Of a DNA stretch of 64,000 nt, positions 1 to 7,488 are shown piece by piece. A program made the position numbers and the translations under genes. The notes under the pieces are model-generated. The model worked only from the letters and a program-made list of their open reading frames with translations. It was not told where the DNA came from and did not search any database. Position 1 is the stretch's first letter. Every line of letters begins with the position of its first letter. Origin of the DNA: Saccharopolyspora indica (GTDB lineage Bacteria; Actinomycetota; Actinomycetes; Mycobacteriales; Pseudonocardiaceae). The DNA lies in assembly GCF_027853965.1 (NCBI RefSeq), contig NZ_JAQGLB010000007.1:248001-312000 (forward strand), in the 5' to 3' direction.

Positions 1-350
1 TCGTCCTCGCCGCCCGGCGGGACGTCGGGCTCGACGATGTTCTGGACGGCCTTCTGCGCGCGCAGCAGCTCGTCGTCGGTCTCCGACTGCGCGGCCTCGG
101 CCTCCTTGACCTGCGCGGAGAGCTCCTTGGCCTGGGCCAGCAGCGCATCGCGCTCCTCGCCCTTGGCCTTGCCGACCTTCTTGCCGAGCTGCTTCTGCTC
201 GGCGCGCAGGTTGTCCGCGCGGGACACCGCGGACCTGCGACGCTCGTCGGCGGACAGCAGCGCGTCCACCAGGGACGCGTCTTCGCCCCGCGCACGCTGC
301 GAAGCGCGCACGGCTTCCGGATCATCGCGTAGCGTCTTCAGGTCGATCAC
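1..350 (-). CDS. serS: Seryl-tRNA synthetase, N-terminal part (runs off window)
   Basis: Reading leftwards from a GTG at 350 gives about 116 residues beginning [18 protein letters not shown], the usual start of bacterial SerRS. The rest is a charged, Ala/Glu/Lys/Gln-rich stretch matching the long antiparallel coiled-coil arm that grips the extra arm of tRNA-Ser; the catalytic class II domain lies outside the window. The enzyme charges tRNA-Ser with serine in the cytoplasm. It lies downstream of ygiB-ygiC on the same strand, but two palindromes separate them, so it is probably transcribed on its own. The family call is firm from the N-terminus alone. Confidence 0.93.
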   Translation of the reverse strand, partial: MIDLKTLRDDPEAVRASQRARGEDASLVDALLSADERRRSAVSRADNLRAEQKQLGKKVGKAKGEERDALLAQAKELSAQVKEAEAAQSETDDELLRAQKAVQNIVEPDVPPGGED

Positions 351-402
351 AGCTGGTCAGCGTAGTCCTACCGACCCGGCCTCCGACGCCTGGGTGGGCT
401 TG

Positions 403-465
403 TGGTCAATTTCGTACGAAATTGACCATCACCCGGGTGAACGTCAATTTCGTACGAAATTGACG
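403..465. terminator. Two tandem perfect palindromes after the ygiC stop
   Basis: Two palindromes, 403-428 (26 bp) and 442-465 (24 bp), share the half-site GTCAATTTCGT and its complement. The flanks outside the shared 22-bp core differ but still pair (TG with CA in one, C with G in the other). They begin 12 bases past the ygiC stop and end before serS, which suits U-tract-less termination. The same core occurs at 3828-3849 and, altered, at 62791-62816. A protein-binding role is an alternative. Confidence 0.6.
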
Positions 466-476
466 CCCCGCCCCGC

Positions 477-1646
477 TCAGCTGGTGCCGGGGATGCGGTG
501 CGGGACGAAGGCCGCGCCGTCGTCGGTGATCAGGCCCGCCGTCTCGCGGATGCCGAGGCCCGCCGAGGAGTCGCCGACCACCCAGGCACCGAGGGCCGGG
601 CGCATCCCGTCGAACTCCGGCAGCGGGTCGAACGCCTGGTAGACGTAGCCCTCCTCGCCGTAGATGCCCGCCGTCTCGGTCTCCCAGCCCGGCGCCACCA
701 CGGAGATGTTGTTGCCCTCGCGGCCCAGCCGCGGCTTGCGGACGTACTCGGTGAGCAGACCCGGCTGGTCCAGGAACGTCGGCAGCAGGTTCGGGTGCCC
801 GGGGTGCATCTCCCACAGGATCGCCAGCAGCGCCTTGTTGGACAGCAGCATCTTCCACAGCGGTTCGATCCACTGGGTGGCGGGCAGCGTGCTGACCGCG
901 TGCTTGCCGAACTCGTCGTCGACCATCCACTCCCAGGGGTAGATCTTGACGACGGAGTTCATCGGCGCCTCTTCGAGGTCGACGAAGCGCTCCAGCAGGC
1001 TGTCCCAGCCGATCTCCTCGATCGCCAGGCCGACGGTGTCCAGCCCCGCCTCCGCCGCGGTCTCCTGCAGGTAGGCGGCGGTGATGTTGTCCTCACCGGT
1101 GGTGTCGGCCGACGACCAGGTGAAGTGCGCCTCGTTGGTCGCCAGCTGGTCCTTGATCTCGCCCCAGCGCTCCACCAGCTTCTCGTGGATGGAGTTCCAC
1201 TGGTCGTCGCCCTCGTGGCACTCGGTCAGCCAGTGCCACTGCACGACCGCGGCCTCCAGCAGCGAGGTCGGCGTGTCGGCGTTGTACTCCAGCAGCTTGG
1301 CCGGGCCGGTGCCGTCGTAGCGCAGGTCGAACCGGCCGTAGAGGTGCGGGTCGCTGCGCTTCCAGGACTCGGCGATCTTCGGCCACACCCACTCCGGGAT
1401 GCCGAAGTCCTTGTAGCGCTCGGTGGTGACCACGTGGTCCACCGCGTCCAGGCACATCGAGTGCAGCAGCTCGACGTCGGCCTCCAGGGAGAGCACCTCG
1501 TCGAGGCTGAACTCGTAGTGCACGCCCTCGTCCCAGTAGGGCCTCGCCGAGCCGTCCGCCGCGCGGGCGGGCGTGCCGAAGACGAGCCCCAGCTCCTCGA
1601 CCTTGGCCTGCCAGTCCGGCCGCCGTTCGGTAGTCCTGCGTCGCAC
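477..1646 (-). CDS. ygiC: Glutathionylspermidine synthase-like ATP-grasp protein (YgiC type)
   Basis: 389 residues, full length for the YgiC/YjfC branch of the glutathionylspermidine synthase family. The block GRFDLRYDGTGP...EYNADTPTSLLE lies at about 104-131, and the C-terminal half has KPRLGREGNNI, the nucleotide-binding ATP-grasp part. The amidase domain of bifunctional Gsp enzymes is absent. Known family chemistry is ATP-dependent amide ligation of a peptide to an amine; the substrate here is unknown, and actinobacteria generally lack glutathione, so the literal name should not be taken as function. It starts 3 bases after the ygiB-like gene ends, the same order as E. coli ygiB-ygiC, which supports both calls. 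Confidence 0.85.
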   Translation of the reverse strand: MRRRTTERRPDWQAKVEELGLVFGTPARAADGSARPYWDEGVHYEFSLDEVLSLEADVELLHSMCLDAVDHVVTTERYKDFGIPEWVWPKIAESWKRSDPHLYGRFDLRYDGTGPAKLLEYNADTPTSLLEAAVVQWHWLTECHEGDDQWNSIHEKLVERWGEIKDQLATNEAHFTWSSADTTGEDNITAAYLQETAAEAGLDTVGLAIEEIGWDSLLERFVDLEEAPMNSVVKIYPWEWMVDDEFGKHAVSTLPATQWIEPLWKMLLSNKALLAILWEMHPGHPNLLPTFLDQPGLLTEYVRKPRLGREGNNISVVAPGWETETAGIYGEEGYVYQAFDPLPEFDGMRPALGAWVVGDSSAGLGIRETAGLITDDGAAFVPHRIPGTS

Positions 1647-1649
1647 CCG

Positions 1650-2327
1650 TCAGCTCCCGCTGCTGCCGCTCTTGTTGTTGATGCCGAAGCCACCGCGCTG
1701 GATGGTCTTGCCGCTGGTGTCCTTGATGGTGGACCCGGACGGCTTGGTGAAGGACGATCCGCTCGCCGGCGACCCCACCGGCGGCGCCGACACACCGGCG
1801 GGCGTGTAGGCGTAGCGGTAGGAGGCCTGCCCCATGCCACCACCGGGCAGGAAGATCGGCATGAAGAACATGCCGCCGCTGACGTGACCGCCGTGGCTCT
1901 GCACGTAAGCCGGGTCGCAGAACTGGTCCTCGTCCCGGACGCCCGGCTGGCCGGACTGGTCGGTCGCGCAGTACTGCTCGCTGGCATTGGCCTCGTTGCT
2001 GACCTCGGACGCCGAGTACATCGCGGCGACCAGCGCCACGACGCCGACCGTCACGCCGCCGCCGATCATCACCCGGCGGCGCTTCTGGCTCTTCTGCTCC
2101 GCGGCCTGGAGCTCGGCGCGTTCCTTCTCCTCGCGGCGCTTCTCCGCCGCGATCCGGGCGCGCTGCTCCGCTAGCGTCGGTTCGCGCGGGGTCGTGCTCT
2201 CGGCATCCTGGTGCCGGATCTGACCACGCGCCGGTCCCGCCGTCGGCTGCTCGGGCTGCTGCGGAGGGTTCGGCGGCGTTCCCCCACCCGACTGCTCGTC
2301 TGCCACTGGCTTGCCATCTTCCGTCAT
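1650..2327 (-). CDS. YgiB-like (DUF1190-type) membrane-anchored protein
   Basis: 225 residues from an ATG at 2327, with GGAG about ten bases upstream. The first ~75 residues are Pro/Gln-rich then strongly charged (KRREEKERAELQAAEQK), followed by one hydrophobic segment (VMIGGGVTVGVVALVAAMY) at about 90. The outer part has cysteines (EQYCATD, DQFCDPAY), a HGGHVSGGMFFMPIF stretch and a Gly/Ser-rich tail, as in YgiB/DUF1190 proteins. Its place directly before ygiC is the strongest support. Function is unknown in the family; a membrane partner for the ligase is inference. The frame stays open upstream for a further ~250 codons, antisense to the neighbouring gene, and I treat that part as a shadow. 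Confidence 0.7.
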   Translation of the reverse strand: MTEDGKPVADEQSGGGTPPNPPQQPEQPTAGPARGQIRHQDAESTTPREPTLAEQRARIAAEKRREEKERAELQAAEQKSQKRRRVMIGGGVTVGVVALVAAMYSASEVSNEANASEQYCATDQSGQPGVRDEDQFCDPAYVQSHGGHVSGGMFFMPIFLPGGGMGQASYRYAYTPAGVSAPPVGSPASGSSFTKPSGSTIKDTSGKTIQRGGFGINNKSGSSGS

Positions 2328-2435
2328 AGCCCCACTCCCGGAAGCAACATTACCTACCGAGCTGACGGCCCCGGCAACGAATCGGTTCCGAAGCAGCCGC
2401 AGGTAACCGCGCAACGCGATGTCGAACCAGGCATC

Positions 2436-3446
2436 ATGTCCTCGATGGCCGCGCCCGATGCACCCCAGAGTCCCAGCCGGAAGAAGCCCAACACCCGGCT
2501 CGTGATGATCTGCGCCGTGCTCGGCGCGCTGCTGGTCCTGGTGGTCAGCGCGCTGCTGAACTGGCCGACCGGCGGGTCCTCGCGCAGCGGCGGGCCCAAC
2601 CAGCTCGGCGAGTCCCCGGCACCGAAGGTGGTGTTCAGCGCACCGCCGGGCAGCTGCCTGAACTGGGCCGAACCCGATGCCTCGGACATCCGCCAGGTGA
2701 CCTGCGCCGAACCGCACCTGTTCGAGGTCACCGGGACCGCCGACCTGGGCCCCGAGTTCGGCCCGCAGGCCCCGTTCCCGAACACCGAGCAGTGGCAGGA
2801 GCTCAAGCAGGAGCGCTGCGTGGAGGTCTCCACCGGCTTCCTGTCCGGCCGGTTCGACCCCAACGGCCGGTTCAGCGTCGGCGCCTTCACGCCCAGCGAG
2901 GACGGCTGGGCCGACGGCGACCGGAAGCTGCACTGCGGCCTCCAGCAGCCCGGCCCGTCCGGCAAGCTCTACCCGATCACCGGCAGCGCCTCGACGATGG
3001 ACCAGTCCAACACCTACCCGGAGGGCCGCTGCCTGGGCGTCAACGGCACCGCGGTGTGGGACCCGGTGGACTGCGCGCGGCCGCACTCGGTGGAGATCAC
3101 CGGCGTGGTCGACCTCGCCGAGCAGTTCCCCGGCGGCTTCCCGGAGGAGAAGGCCCAGGACGACTTCCTGTTCGGCCGGTGCGAGGAGATGACCGGCCGC
3201 TACGCGGGCGGCCCGACGGTGGCCAAGGACAAGGGCCTGGTCGTCTACTGGGACACCCTCCCGCAGGAGAGCTGGGACGCCGGATCGCGGCAGGTCAACT
3301 GCAAGGTGAGCGCGCAGTTGCCGGACGGCAGCGGGCTGGCGCCGGTGACCGGCAGCGTCAAGGGCGAGGTGCGCGTCGGCACCGAGCCCGCGCCGCGCGC
3401 CACCGCTCCCGGCGAGCCCGGCGCACCCGCCACCGAGCCGCGCTGA
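2436..3446 (+). CDS. Septum formation family membrane protein (two Cys-containing repeats)
   Basis: 336 residues from ATG 2436 (ATG 2445 is also possible). A short cytoplasmic N-terminus is followed by one membrane segment (MICAVLGALLVLVVSALLNW) near residue 25, then two extracellular repeats. Each repeat has a Cys before the loop (GSCLNW; GRCLGV), a C(A/x)xPHxxE(V/I)TG motif and a later RCxE, the pattern of the actinobacterial septum-formation domain (PF13845). The tail is Pro/Ala-rich. The family link to division is by name and taxonomy, not demonstrated here. It is divergent from the ygiB-like gene, sharing a short promoter region, and precedes the small zincin on the same strand by 17 bases. 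Confidence 0.75.
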   Translation: MSSMAAPDAPQSPSRKKPNTRLVMICAVLGALLVLVVSALLNWPTGGSSRSGGPNQLGESPAPKVVFSAPPGSCLNWAEPDASDIRQVTCAEPHLFEVTGTADLGPEFGPQAPFPNTEQWQELKQERCVEVSTGFLSGRFDPNGRFSVGAFTPSEDGWADGDRKLHCGLQQPGPSGKLYPITGSASTMDQSNTYPEGRCLGVNGTAVWDPVDCARPHSVEITGVVDLAEQFPGGFPEEKAQDDFLFGRCEEMTGRYAGGPTVAKDKGLVVYWDTLPQESWDAGSRQVNCKVSAQLPDGSGLAPVTGSVKGEVRVGTEPAPRATAPGEPGAPATEPR

Positions 3447-3463
3447 GCTGGTAGAACGGGTCC

Positions 3464-3814
3464 ATGCCGGTGGAGATGACCCGCGCCCGGTTCGAGGAGC
3501 TCGTCGCGGACGCGCTGGATCTGCTGCCCGCGGAGTTCGCGGCCGCGATGAACAACGTCGTGGTCCTGGTCGAGGACGCCAATCCCGAGGACCCGACGCT
3601 GCTCGGGCTGTACGAGGGCATCGCGCTGACCGAGCGCGACAGCACCTACGCCGGGGTCATGCCGGACCGGATCTCGATCTACCGCGAACCGCTGCTGGAG
3701 ATGTGCGCCGACGAGGAGGAGCTGGTCGACGAGATCGCGGTGACGGTGATCCACGAGATCGCCCACCACTTCGGCATCGACGACGACAAGCTCCACGCCC
3801 TCGGCTGGGGCTAG
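3464..3814 (+). CDS. Small zincin-like metallopeptidase family protein
   Basis: 116 residues with HEIAHHFGIDDDKL at 97-110: an HExxH zinc motif followed by downstream Asp residues, as in the PF06262 (DUF1025) zincin family, whose members are about this length. There is no signal peptide, so it is cytoplasmic. Physiological substrates are unknown for the family. A TAGAAC box six bases before the ATG suggests a leaderless or very short-leader transcript. The gene converges on the phosphatase-pheA operon, with a palindrome between the stops. Confidence 0.88.
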   Translation: MPVEMTRARFEELVADALDLLPAEFAAAMNNVVVLVEDANPEDPTLLGLYEGIALTERDSTYAGVMPDRISIYREPLLEMCADEEELVDEIAVTVIHEIAHHFGIDDDKLHALGWG

Positions 3815-3827
3815 CAGCCGGGCGCGC

Positions 3828-3849
3828 GTCAATTTCGTACGAAATTGAC
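3828..3849. terminator. Palindrome between convergent genes (GTCAATTTCGT family)
   Basis: A 22-bp perfect palindrome with the same half-site (GTCAATTTCGT) as the pair at 403-465. It sits between the stops at 3814 and 3852 and could serve both strands. The flanking bases do not pair, so the conserved unit is exactly 22 bp. Confidence 0.6.
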
Positions 3850-3851
3850 CA

Positions 3852-4496
3852 TCAGCTCGGGAGGCCGTCCCAGGAGGGGCAGGTCCAGCCGGTGGGGGCG
3901 TCGGGGTCGGACTCCAGGACGATCACTCCGGTGTTGGGCAGGAGGACCGAGTTGGCCGTTGCGCCGTCGACGTTCGAGGCCAGGGCGGCTGCCGCGAGGC
4001 GGAGCATCGCGCCGTGGCTGACCAGGACCACCGAGCCGTCGCCCGCTCCGTCGATCGCGGTGCGTGCTCCGGCGACGAACCTGGTCAGGGCCTCGCGGCC
4101 GGTCTCGCCGCCCGGCATCGGCACGTCGAGCTCGCCGCCGTGCCAGAGCGAGTAGACCTCGTGGAAGCTCCGCAGCGCCGCCACGTCGCCCCGGCGTTCC
4201 AGGTCACCGGCGTAGACCTCGTGCGTGCCCTCGACGATCTCGACGGGCAGCCCGTGGCGCTGCGCCAGCGGCTGCGCCGTCTGCTGCGCGCGGATCGCCC
4301 GGCTCGCGTGGATCGAGACGATCTTCTCCTCGGCCAGCCGCACCGCCAGCTCCGCCGCCTGCCGCTGCCCCAGCTCGGTCAGACCCGGGCCGGGCGGCAG
4401 CGTGTCGAGCACGTGATCCACGTTGGCCGGAGTCTGCCCGTGCCGGATCAGGACCAGGCGCAGTCCGGTGGGCGCTGCGAGCTCGAACCCGTTCAT
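3852..4496 (-). CDS. Histidine phosphatase (phosphoglycerate-mutase-like) family protein
   Basis: 214 residues. The phosphohistidine motif LIRHGQT is at 16-22 (catalytic His19), a conserved AxRAxQTA motif follows, and a later VSHGAML supplies the second catalytic His. The length fits single-domain branch-1 histidine phosphatases; the sequence does not tell whether the substrate is a sugar phosphate, a nucleotide or a protein. The ATG overlaps the pheA stop (ATGA), so the two are translationally coupled. A role in aromatic amino-acid metabolism is possible only by association. Confidence 0.87.
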   Translation of the reverse strand: MNGFELAAPTGLRLVLIRHGQTPANVDHVLDTLPPGPGLTELGQRQAAELAVRLAEEKIVSIHASRAIRAQQTAQPLAQRHGLPVEIVEGTHEVYAGDLERRGDVAALRSFHEVYSLWHGGELDVPMPGGETGREALTRFVAGARTAIDGAGDGSVVLVSHGAMLRLAAAALASNVDGATANSVLLPNTGVIVLESDPDAPTGWTCPSWDGLPS

Positions 4497-5416
4497 GCCA
4501 GCCGCCCTGCTCGTACGTCCTCGACCCACTGGGCGGAGAGGCGGAAGGCCTGCTCCGAGGCCGTCTCGCGCACGCTGGCCGGGGATTTGTCGGCCTTCGG
4601 GTAGGAGCCGAGGAACCGGACCGTGCTGCACCGGCGGCGCAGGGCGGTCAGCGCGTCGCCGATGCGGGCGTCCGCGACGTGGCCGTCGAAGTCCAGGAAG
4701 AACCGGTACTCGCCGAAGCGGTCCTTGATCGGCCGGGACTCGATGCGGCTGAGGTTGATGCCGCGCAGCGACAGCTCGGCGAGCAGCTCGGCGAGCGAGC
4801 CGACCTCGTCGCCGATCACCGCGCACACCGAGGTGCGGTCCGCGCCGGTCGGTTCCGGGAGCTTGCCGGGGCGGCGGACCAGCAGGAAGCGGGTCACCGC
4901 ATCGCGCACGTCGGCGATGCCGCCGACCAGCCGCGCCAGCGACGGGTAGTGCTCGACGGCGACCGGTGCCGAGATCGCCGCGTCGAACTCGCCCGCCGCC
5001 ACCGCCGCGGCACCGGCCGCGGTCGAACTGGTGGCCCGCACCTCCGCGCCGGGCAGGTTCGCCGCGAGCCATTCGCGGACCTGCGCGAGCGCGTGCGGGT
5101 GGCTGGCCACGGTGCGGATCGCGCGCTGCTCGGTGCCCGGCCTGACCAGCAGGTCGAACTGCACCGGCAGCAGGGTCTCCTGGACGGCGACCAGCGGCTC
5201 GTCGGTGGTCAGCGCGTCGAGCGTCGCGGGCACCGAGCCCTCCACGGAGTTCTCCACCGGAACCCCGGCCGCCAGCACCTCGCCGCGGCGCACCGCGGCC
5301 AGCGCCAGCGGGACGGTCTCGAAGGGCACGAGTTCGGCGTCGAAGTCCCCGGTGAGCGACCTGGTGGCTTGCTCGGTGAAGGTGCCCGCCGGGCCGAGGT
5401 ACGCGATTTGTGGCAC
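4493..5416 (-). CDS. pheA: Prephenate dehydratase
   Basis: 307 residues: a periplasmic-binding-like catalytic domain starting IAYLGPAGTFTEQA and containing PVENSVEGSV and the conserved TRF triplet (AVTRFLLV), then a C-terminal ACT domain with the ESRP motif (LSRIESRPIKDRFGEY) that binds phenylalanine for feedback inhibition. It converts prephenate to phenylpyruvate in phenylalanine synthesis, as a stand-alone dehydratase without a chorismate mutase domain. The GTG start lies six bases after TAGGGT on its strand, so the mRNA is probably leaderless. The downstream phosphatase overlaps by four bases. Confidence 0.96.
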   Translation of the reverse strand: MPQIAYLGPAGTFTEQATRSLTGDFDAELVPFETVPLALAAVRRGEVLAAGVPVENSVEGSVPATLDALTTDEPLVAVQETLLPVQFDLLVRPGTEQRAIRTVASHPHALAQVREWLAANLPGAEVRATSSTAAGAAAVAAGEFDAAISAPVAVEHYPSLARLVGGIADVRDAVTRFLLVRRPGKLPEPTGADRTSVCAVIGDEVGSLAELLAELSLRGINLSRIESRPIKDRFGEYRFFLDFDGHVADARIGDALTALRRRCSTVRFLGSYPKADKSPASVRETASEQAFRLSAQWVEDVRAGRLA

Positions 5417-5465
5417 ACGACCACCCTAGAGAAGTCCTCCCGGCCAGCCCGCGCTACGGGTCGGA

Positions 5466-5511
5466 TCCGTGAGCGTTTCGGGGCGTCATGGCACCCCGAA
5501 ACGCTCACGGA
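5466..5511. repeat. 46-bp inverted repeat (CCGTGAGC family, copy 1)
   Basis: Arms of 18 bases beginning TCCGTGAGCGTTTCGGGG flank a 10-base centre containing TCATGG. It lies between the divergent starts of pheA and the macro-domain gene, so a terminator role is unlikely for this copy. Similar elements occur at 39308-39353 and 51039-51084. Confidence 0.7.
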
Positions 5512-5614
5512 CCCCACCCCCGCGAGGCGACCGCGGCGTCCCGAACCCGCAATGCGCTCCAGGTGTGACCTACCCGATGCCACTTGTTCGGGCTTTCCTG
5601 CGATGCTGTGTGTC

Positions 5615-6199
5615 GTGACCGCGTCGGAGGGAGCTGAGCCGGAGCTGCAGCTCGTCTTGTGCGCGTTGGACGAGCCGCTGGCCGCAGCCTGGCAGGAGAT
5701 CGCAGACGACCGCGTCGGACTCAGCGTCCACCGGGGTTCCGTGCTCGACCTGACCGTGGACGCCGTGGTGAGCCCGGCGAATTCCTACGGCTGGATGCGC
5801 GGCGGCATCGACGCCGTGTACGCGCGGGCCTTCCCGGAGGTGGAGGAGCAGGTGCGCAGCGCCGTGCTCGCCTACCACGGCGGGGAGCTGCCGGTCGGCG
5901 AGGCGCTGCTGGTGCCCACCGGGGCGCCGAACCCGATCTGGCTGATCAGCGCGCCCACCATGCGGGAGCCCGGGGAGCTGTTGCCCGTCGACACCGTGCA
6001 CCCCTACCTGGCGGCGCGCGCGGTGCTGCGGCTCTGGGCCAGCGCGGTGCTGGAGAACGGCGCGCTGGTGCGGCAGGTGGTGCGGTCGATCGCGATGCCC
6101 GGGCTGGGCACCGGCGTCGGCGGCGTGGCGCCGGACCTGTGCGCGCGGCAGATCGCCGCCGCGTGGGACGAGGTGTTCACCCACGTGGACCAGCGCTGA
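5615..6199 (+). CDS. Macro-domain (ADP-ribose-binding) protein
   Basis: 194 residues from GTG 5615, chosen because a GATGCT box ends seven bases upstream; the in-frame ATG at 5603 would lie inside that box. The sequence has the macrodomain pattern: strand with GSVLDLTVDAVVSPANS (the conserved N of the ligand loop), GGIDAVYARAFPEVEEQV, and a C-terminal SIAMPGLGTGVGGV that forms the second diphosphate loop. Macrodomains bind or hydrolyse ADP-ribose or its derivatives; which activity applies here cannot be read from sequence. It is cytoplasmic and divergent from pheA. Confidence 0.82.
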   Translation: MTASEGAEPELQLVLCALDEPLAAAWQEIADDRVGLSVHRGSVLDLTVDAVVSPANSYGWMRGGIDAVYARAFPEVEEQVRSAVLAYHGGELPVGEALLVPTGAPNPIWLISAPTMREPGELLPVDTVHPYLAARAVLRLWASAVLENGALVRQVVRSIAMPGLGTGVGGVAPDLCARQIAAAWDEVFTHVDQR

Positions 6200-6264
6200 C
6201 GATCAGGCGGAACCGGGCGGTGATGAGTACCGTCGGGCGCACCGACCACCGAGGAGGTTCCCCG

Positions 6265-6777
6265 ATGCTGATTCGCCGTTTGGCCCGGCCGATGCTCGCC
6301 GCGGTGTTCATCTACGGCGGGATCGGGTCGCTGCGCGATGCGCCGAACCACGCCAAAGCGGCGGCCCCGCTGTTGGAGAAGGCCACCGGACCGATCAAGG
6401 ACTCGCTGCCCGAGCAGGTGCCCACCGACCCGGAGACCCTGGTGCGCATCGACGGCGCGGTCAAGATCGGCGCGGGTGCGCTGCTGGCGCTCGGCAAGTT
6501 CCCGCGGCTGTCCGCGCTGCTGCTGGCGGGCAGCGTCGTGCCGACGACGCTGGCCGCGCACGCCTTCTGGGAGATCTCCGACCCGCAGGAACGCGCCAAC
6601 CAGCAGGTCCACTTCCTCAAGAACGTCGGGCTGCTCGGCGGCCTGCTGCTGACCGCGGTGGACACCGGCGGCAAGCCCTCCGTCGGCTACCGCGCCAAGC
6701 GCCGCGCGCGCAAGGTCTCCGCGCAGGCCCACCAGACCGTCGGCGCGGTCAAGGGCGTGGCGAAGATCAAGAAATAG
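6265..6777 (+). CDS. DoxX-family membrane protein
   Basis: 170 residues with a strong GAGGAGG ribosome site. The sequence starts LIRRLARPMLAAVFIYGGIGSLRD and has about four hydrophobic segments with the DoxX pattern (RIDGAVKIGAGALLALGKFPRLSALLLAGSVVPTTL, described here in parts), ending in a basic cytoplasmic tail (YRAKRRARK). DoxX proteins are small integral membrane proteins; some act with detoxifying enzymes under thiol stress, but the role of this one is not shown. It precedes the response regulator, probably in a separate transcript. Confidence 0.8.
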   Translation: MLIRRLARPMLAAVFIYGGIGSLRDAPNHAKAAAPLLEKATGPIKDSLPEQVPTDPETLVRIDGAVKIGAGALLALGKFPRLSALLLAGSVVPTTLAAHAFWEISDPQERANQQVHFLKNVGLLGGLLLTAVDTGGKPSVGYRAKRRARKVSAQAHQTVGAVKGVAKIKK

Positions 6778-6833
6778 CGCCGGATCCGACCCTAAGCGCA
6801 CCTGCTGGCGGGTACCTACGTAGCGTGGGTGTC

Positions 6834-7475
6834 GTGCCGGTGAGCGTGCTGCTAGTCGATGATCATGAGGTGGTCCGGCGCGGTCTGCGCGACCTGCTGG
6901 ACACCGAGGAGGACGTCACGATCGTCGCCGAGGCCGGTGGTGTCGGCGAGGCCTTGGTGCGCGCGCAGGCGACCGGTCCCGACGTCGCCGTCATCGACAT
7001 GCGGCTGCCCGACGGCGACGGCCTGGAGCTGTGCCGACGGCTCCGCGAGCTGCCCGAGCCGCCGTACTGCCTGGTGCTGACCGCGTTCGACGACGAGGCC
7101 GCGCTGGTCGGGGCGATCAACGCCGGGGCGTCCGGCTACCTGCTCAAGCAGGTCCGGGGCCAGGACCTGGTCAACGCGGTCCGCGAGGTGGCGGCGGGCC
7201 GGTCGCTGCTGGACCCGATCACCACCGGCCGGGTGCTGGCCCGGCTGCGCCAGTCGAGCAGCCCGGAGCAGGACGAGCTGGCGGCGCTGACCGAGCGGGA
7301 GCGCCGGGTGCTGGAGCTGATCGGCGAGGGCCTGACCAACCGCCAGATCGCCGAACAGCTGTTCCTGGCGGAGAAGACGGTGAAGAACTACGTGACCTCG
7401 GTGCTGGCCAAGCTCGGCATGGAACGCCGCACCCAAGCCGCCGCCTGGGTAGCCCGCCGCCAGGGCCAGCTCTGA
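6834..7475 (+). CDS. NarL/LuxR-family response regulator (DevR-like)
   Basis: 213 residues from GTG 6834, which follows TAGCGT by seven bases (leaderless-type start); GTG 6825 is the longer alternative. The receiver domain has the acidic pair DD at 9-10 and the phospho-acceptor Asp55 (AVIDMRLPDGDG). The C-terminal LuxR helix-turn-helix (LTERERRVLELIGEGLTNRQ) lies at about 150-195. It binds DNA as a phosphorylated dimer. The convergent kinase gene ends 13 bases away and is the likely partner. The overall resemblance to DevR/DosR is a family-level impression; gas sensing is not shown. Confidence 0.92.
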   Translation: MPVSVLLVDDHEVVRRGLRDLLDTEEDVTIVAEAGGVGEALVRAQATGPDVAVIDMRLPDGDGLELCRRLRELPEPPYCLVLTAFDDEAALVGAINAGASGYLLKQVRGQDLVNAVREVAAGRSLLDPITTGRVLARLRQSSSPEQDELAALTERERRVLELIGEGLTNRQIAEQLFLAEKTVKNYVTSVLAKLGMERRTQAAAWVARRQGQL

Positions 7476-7488
7476 GAGCCGAACTTGC

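Noticed and set aside
403..465. Palindrome pair as a phage or plasmid attachment site
   Set aside because: No integrase, tRNA or mobile gene is near, and the same core recurs at other gene ends.
2328..3086. Upstream extension of the YgiB-like frame
   Set aside because: It lies opposite the septum-formation gene, and the internal ATG at 2327 has a proper ribosome site.
4497..5614. Long plus-strand frame leading into the macro-domain gene, antisense to pheA
   Set aside because: It is a high-GC shadow of pheA; only the part after the GTG at 5615 resembles a protein family.
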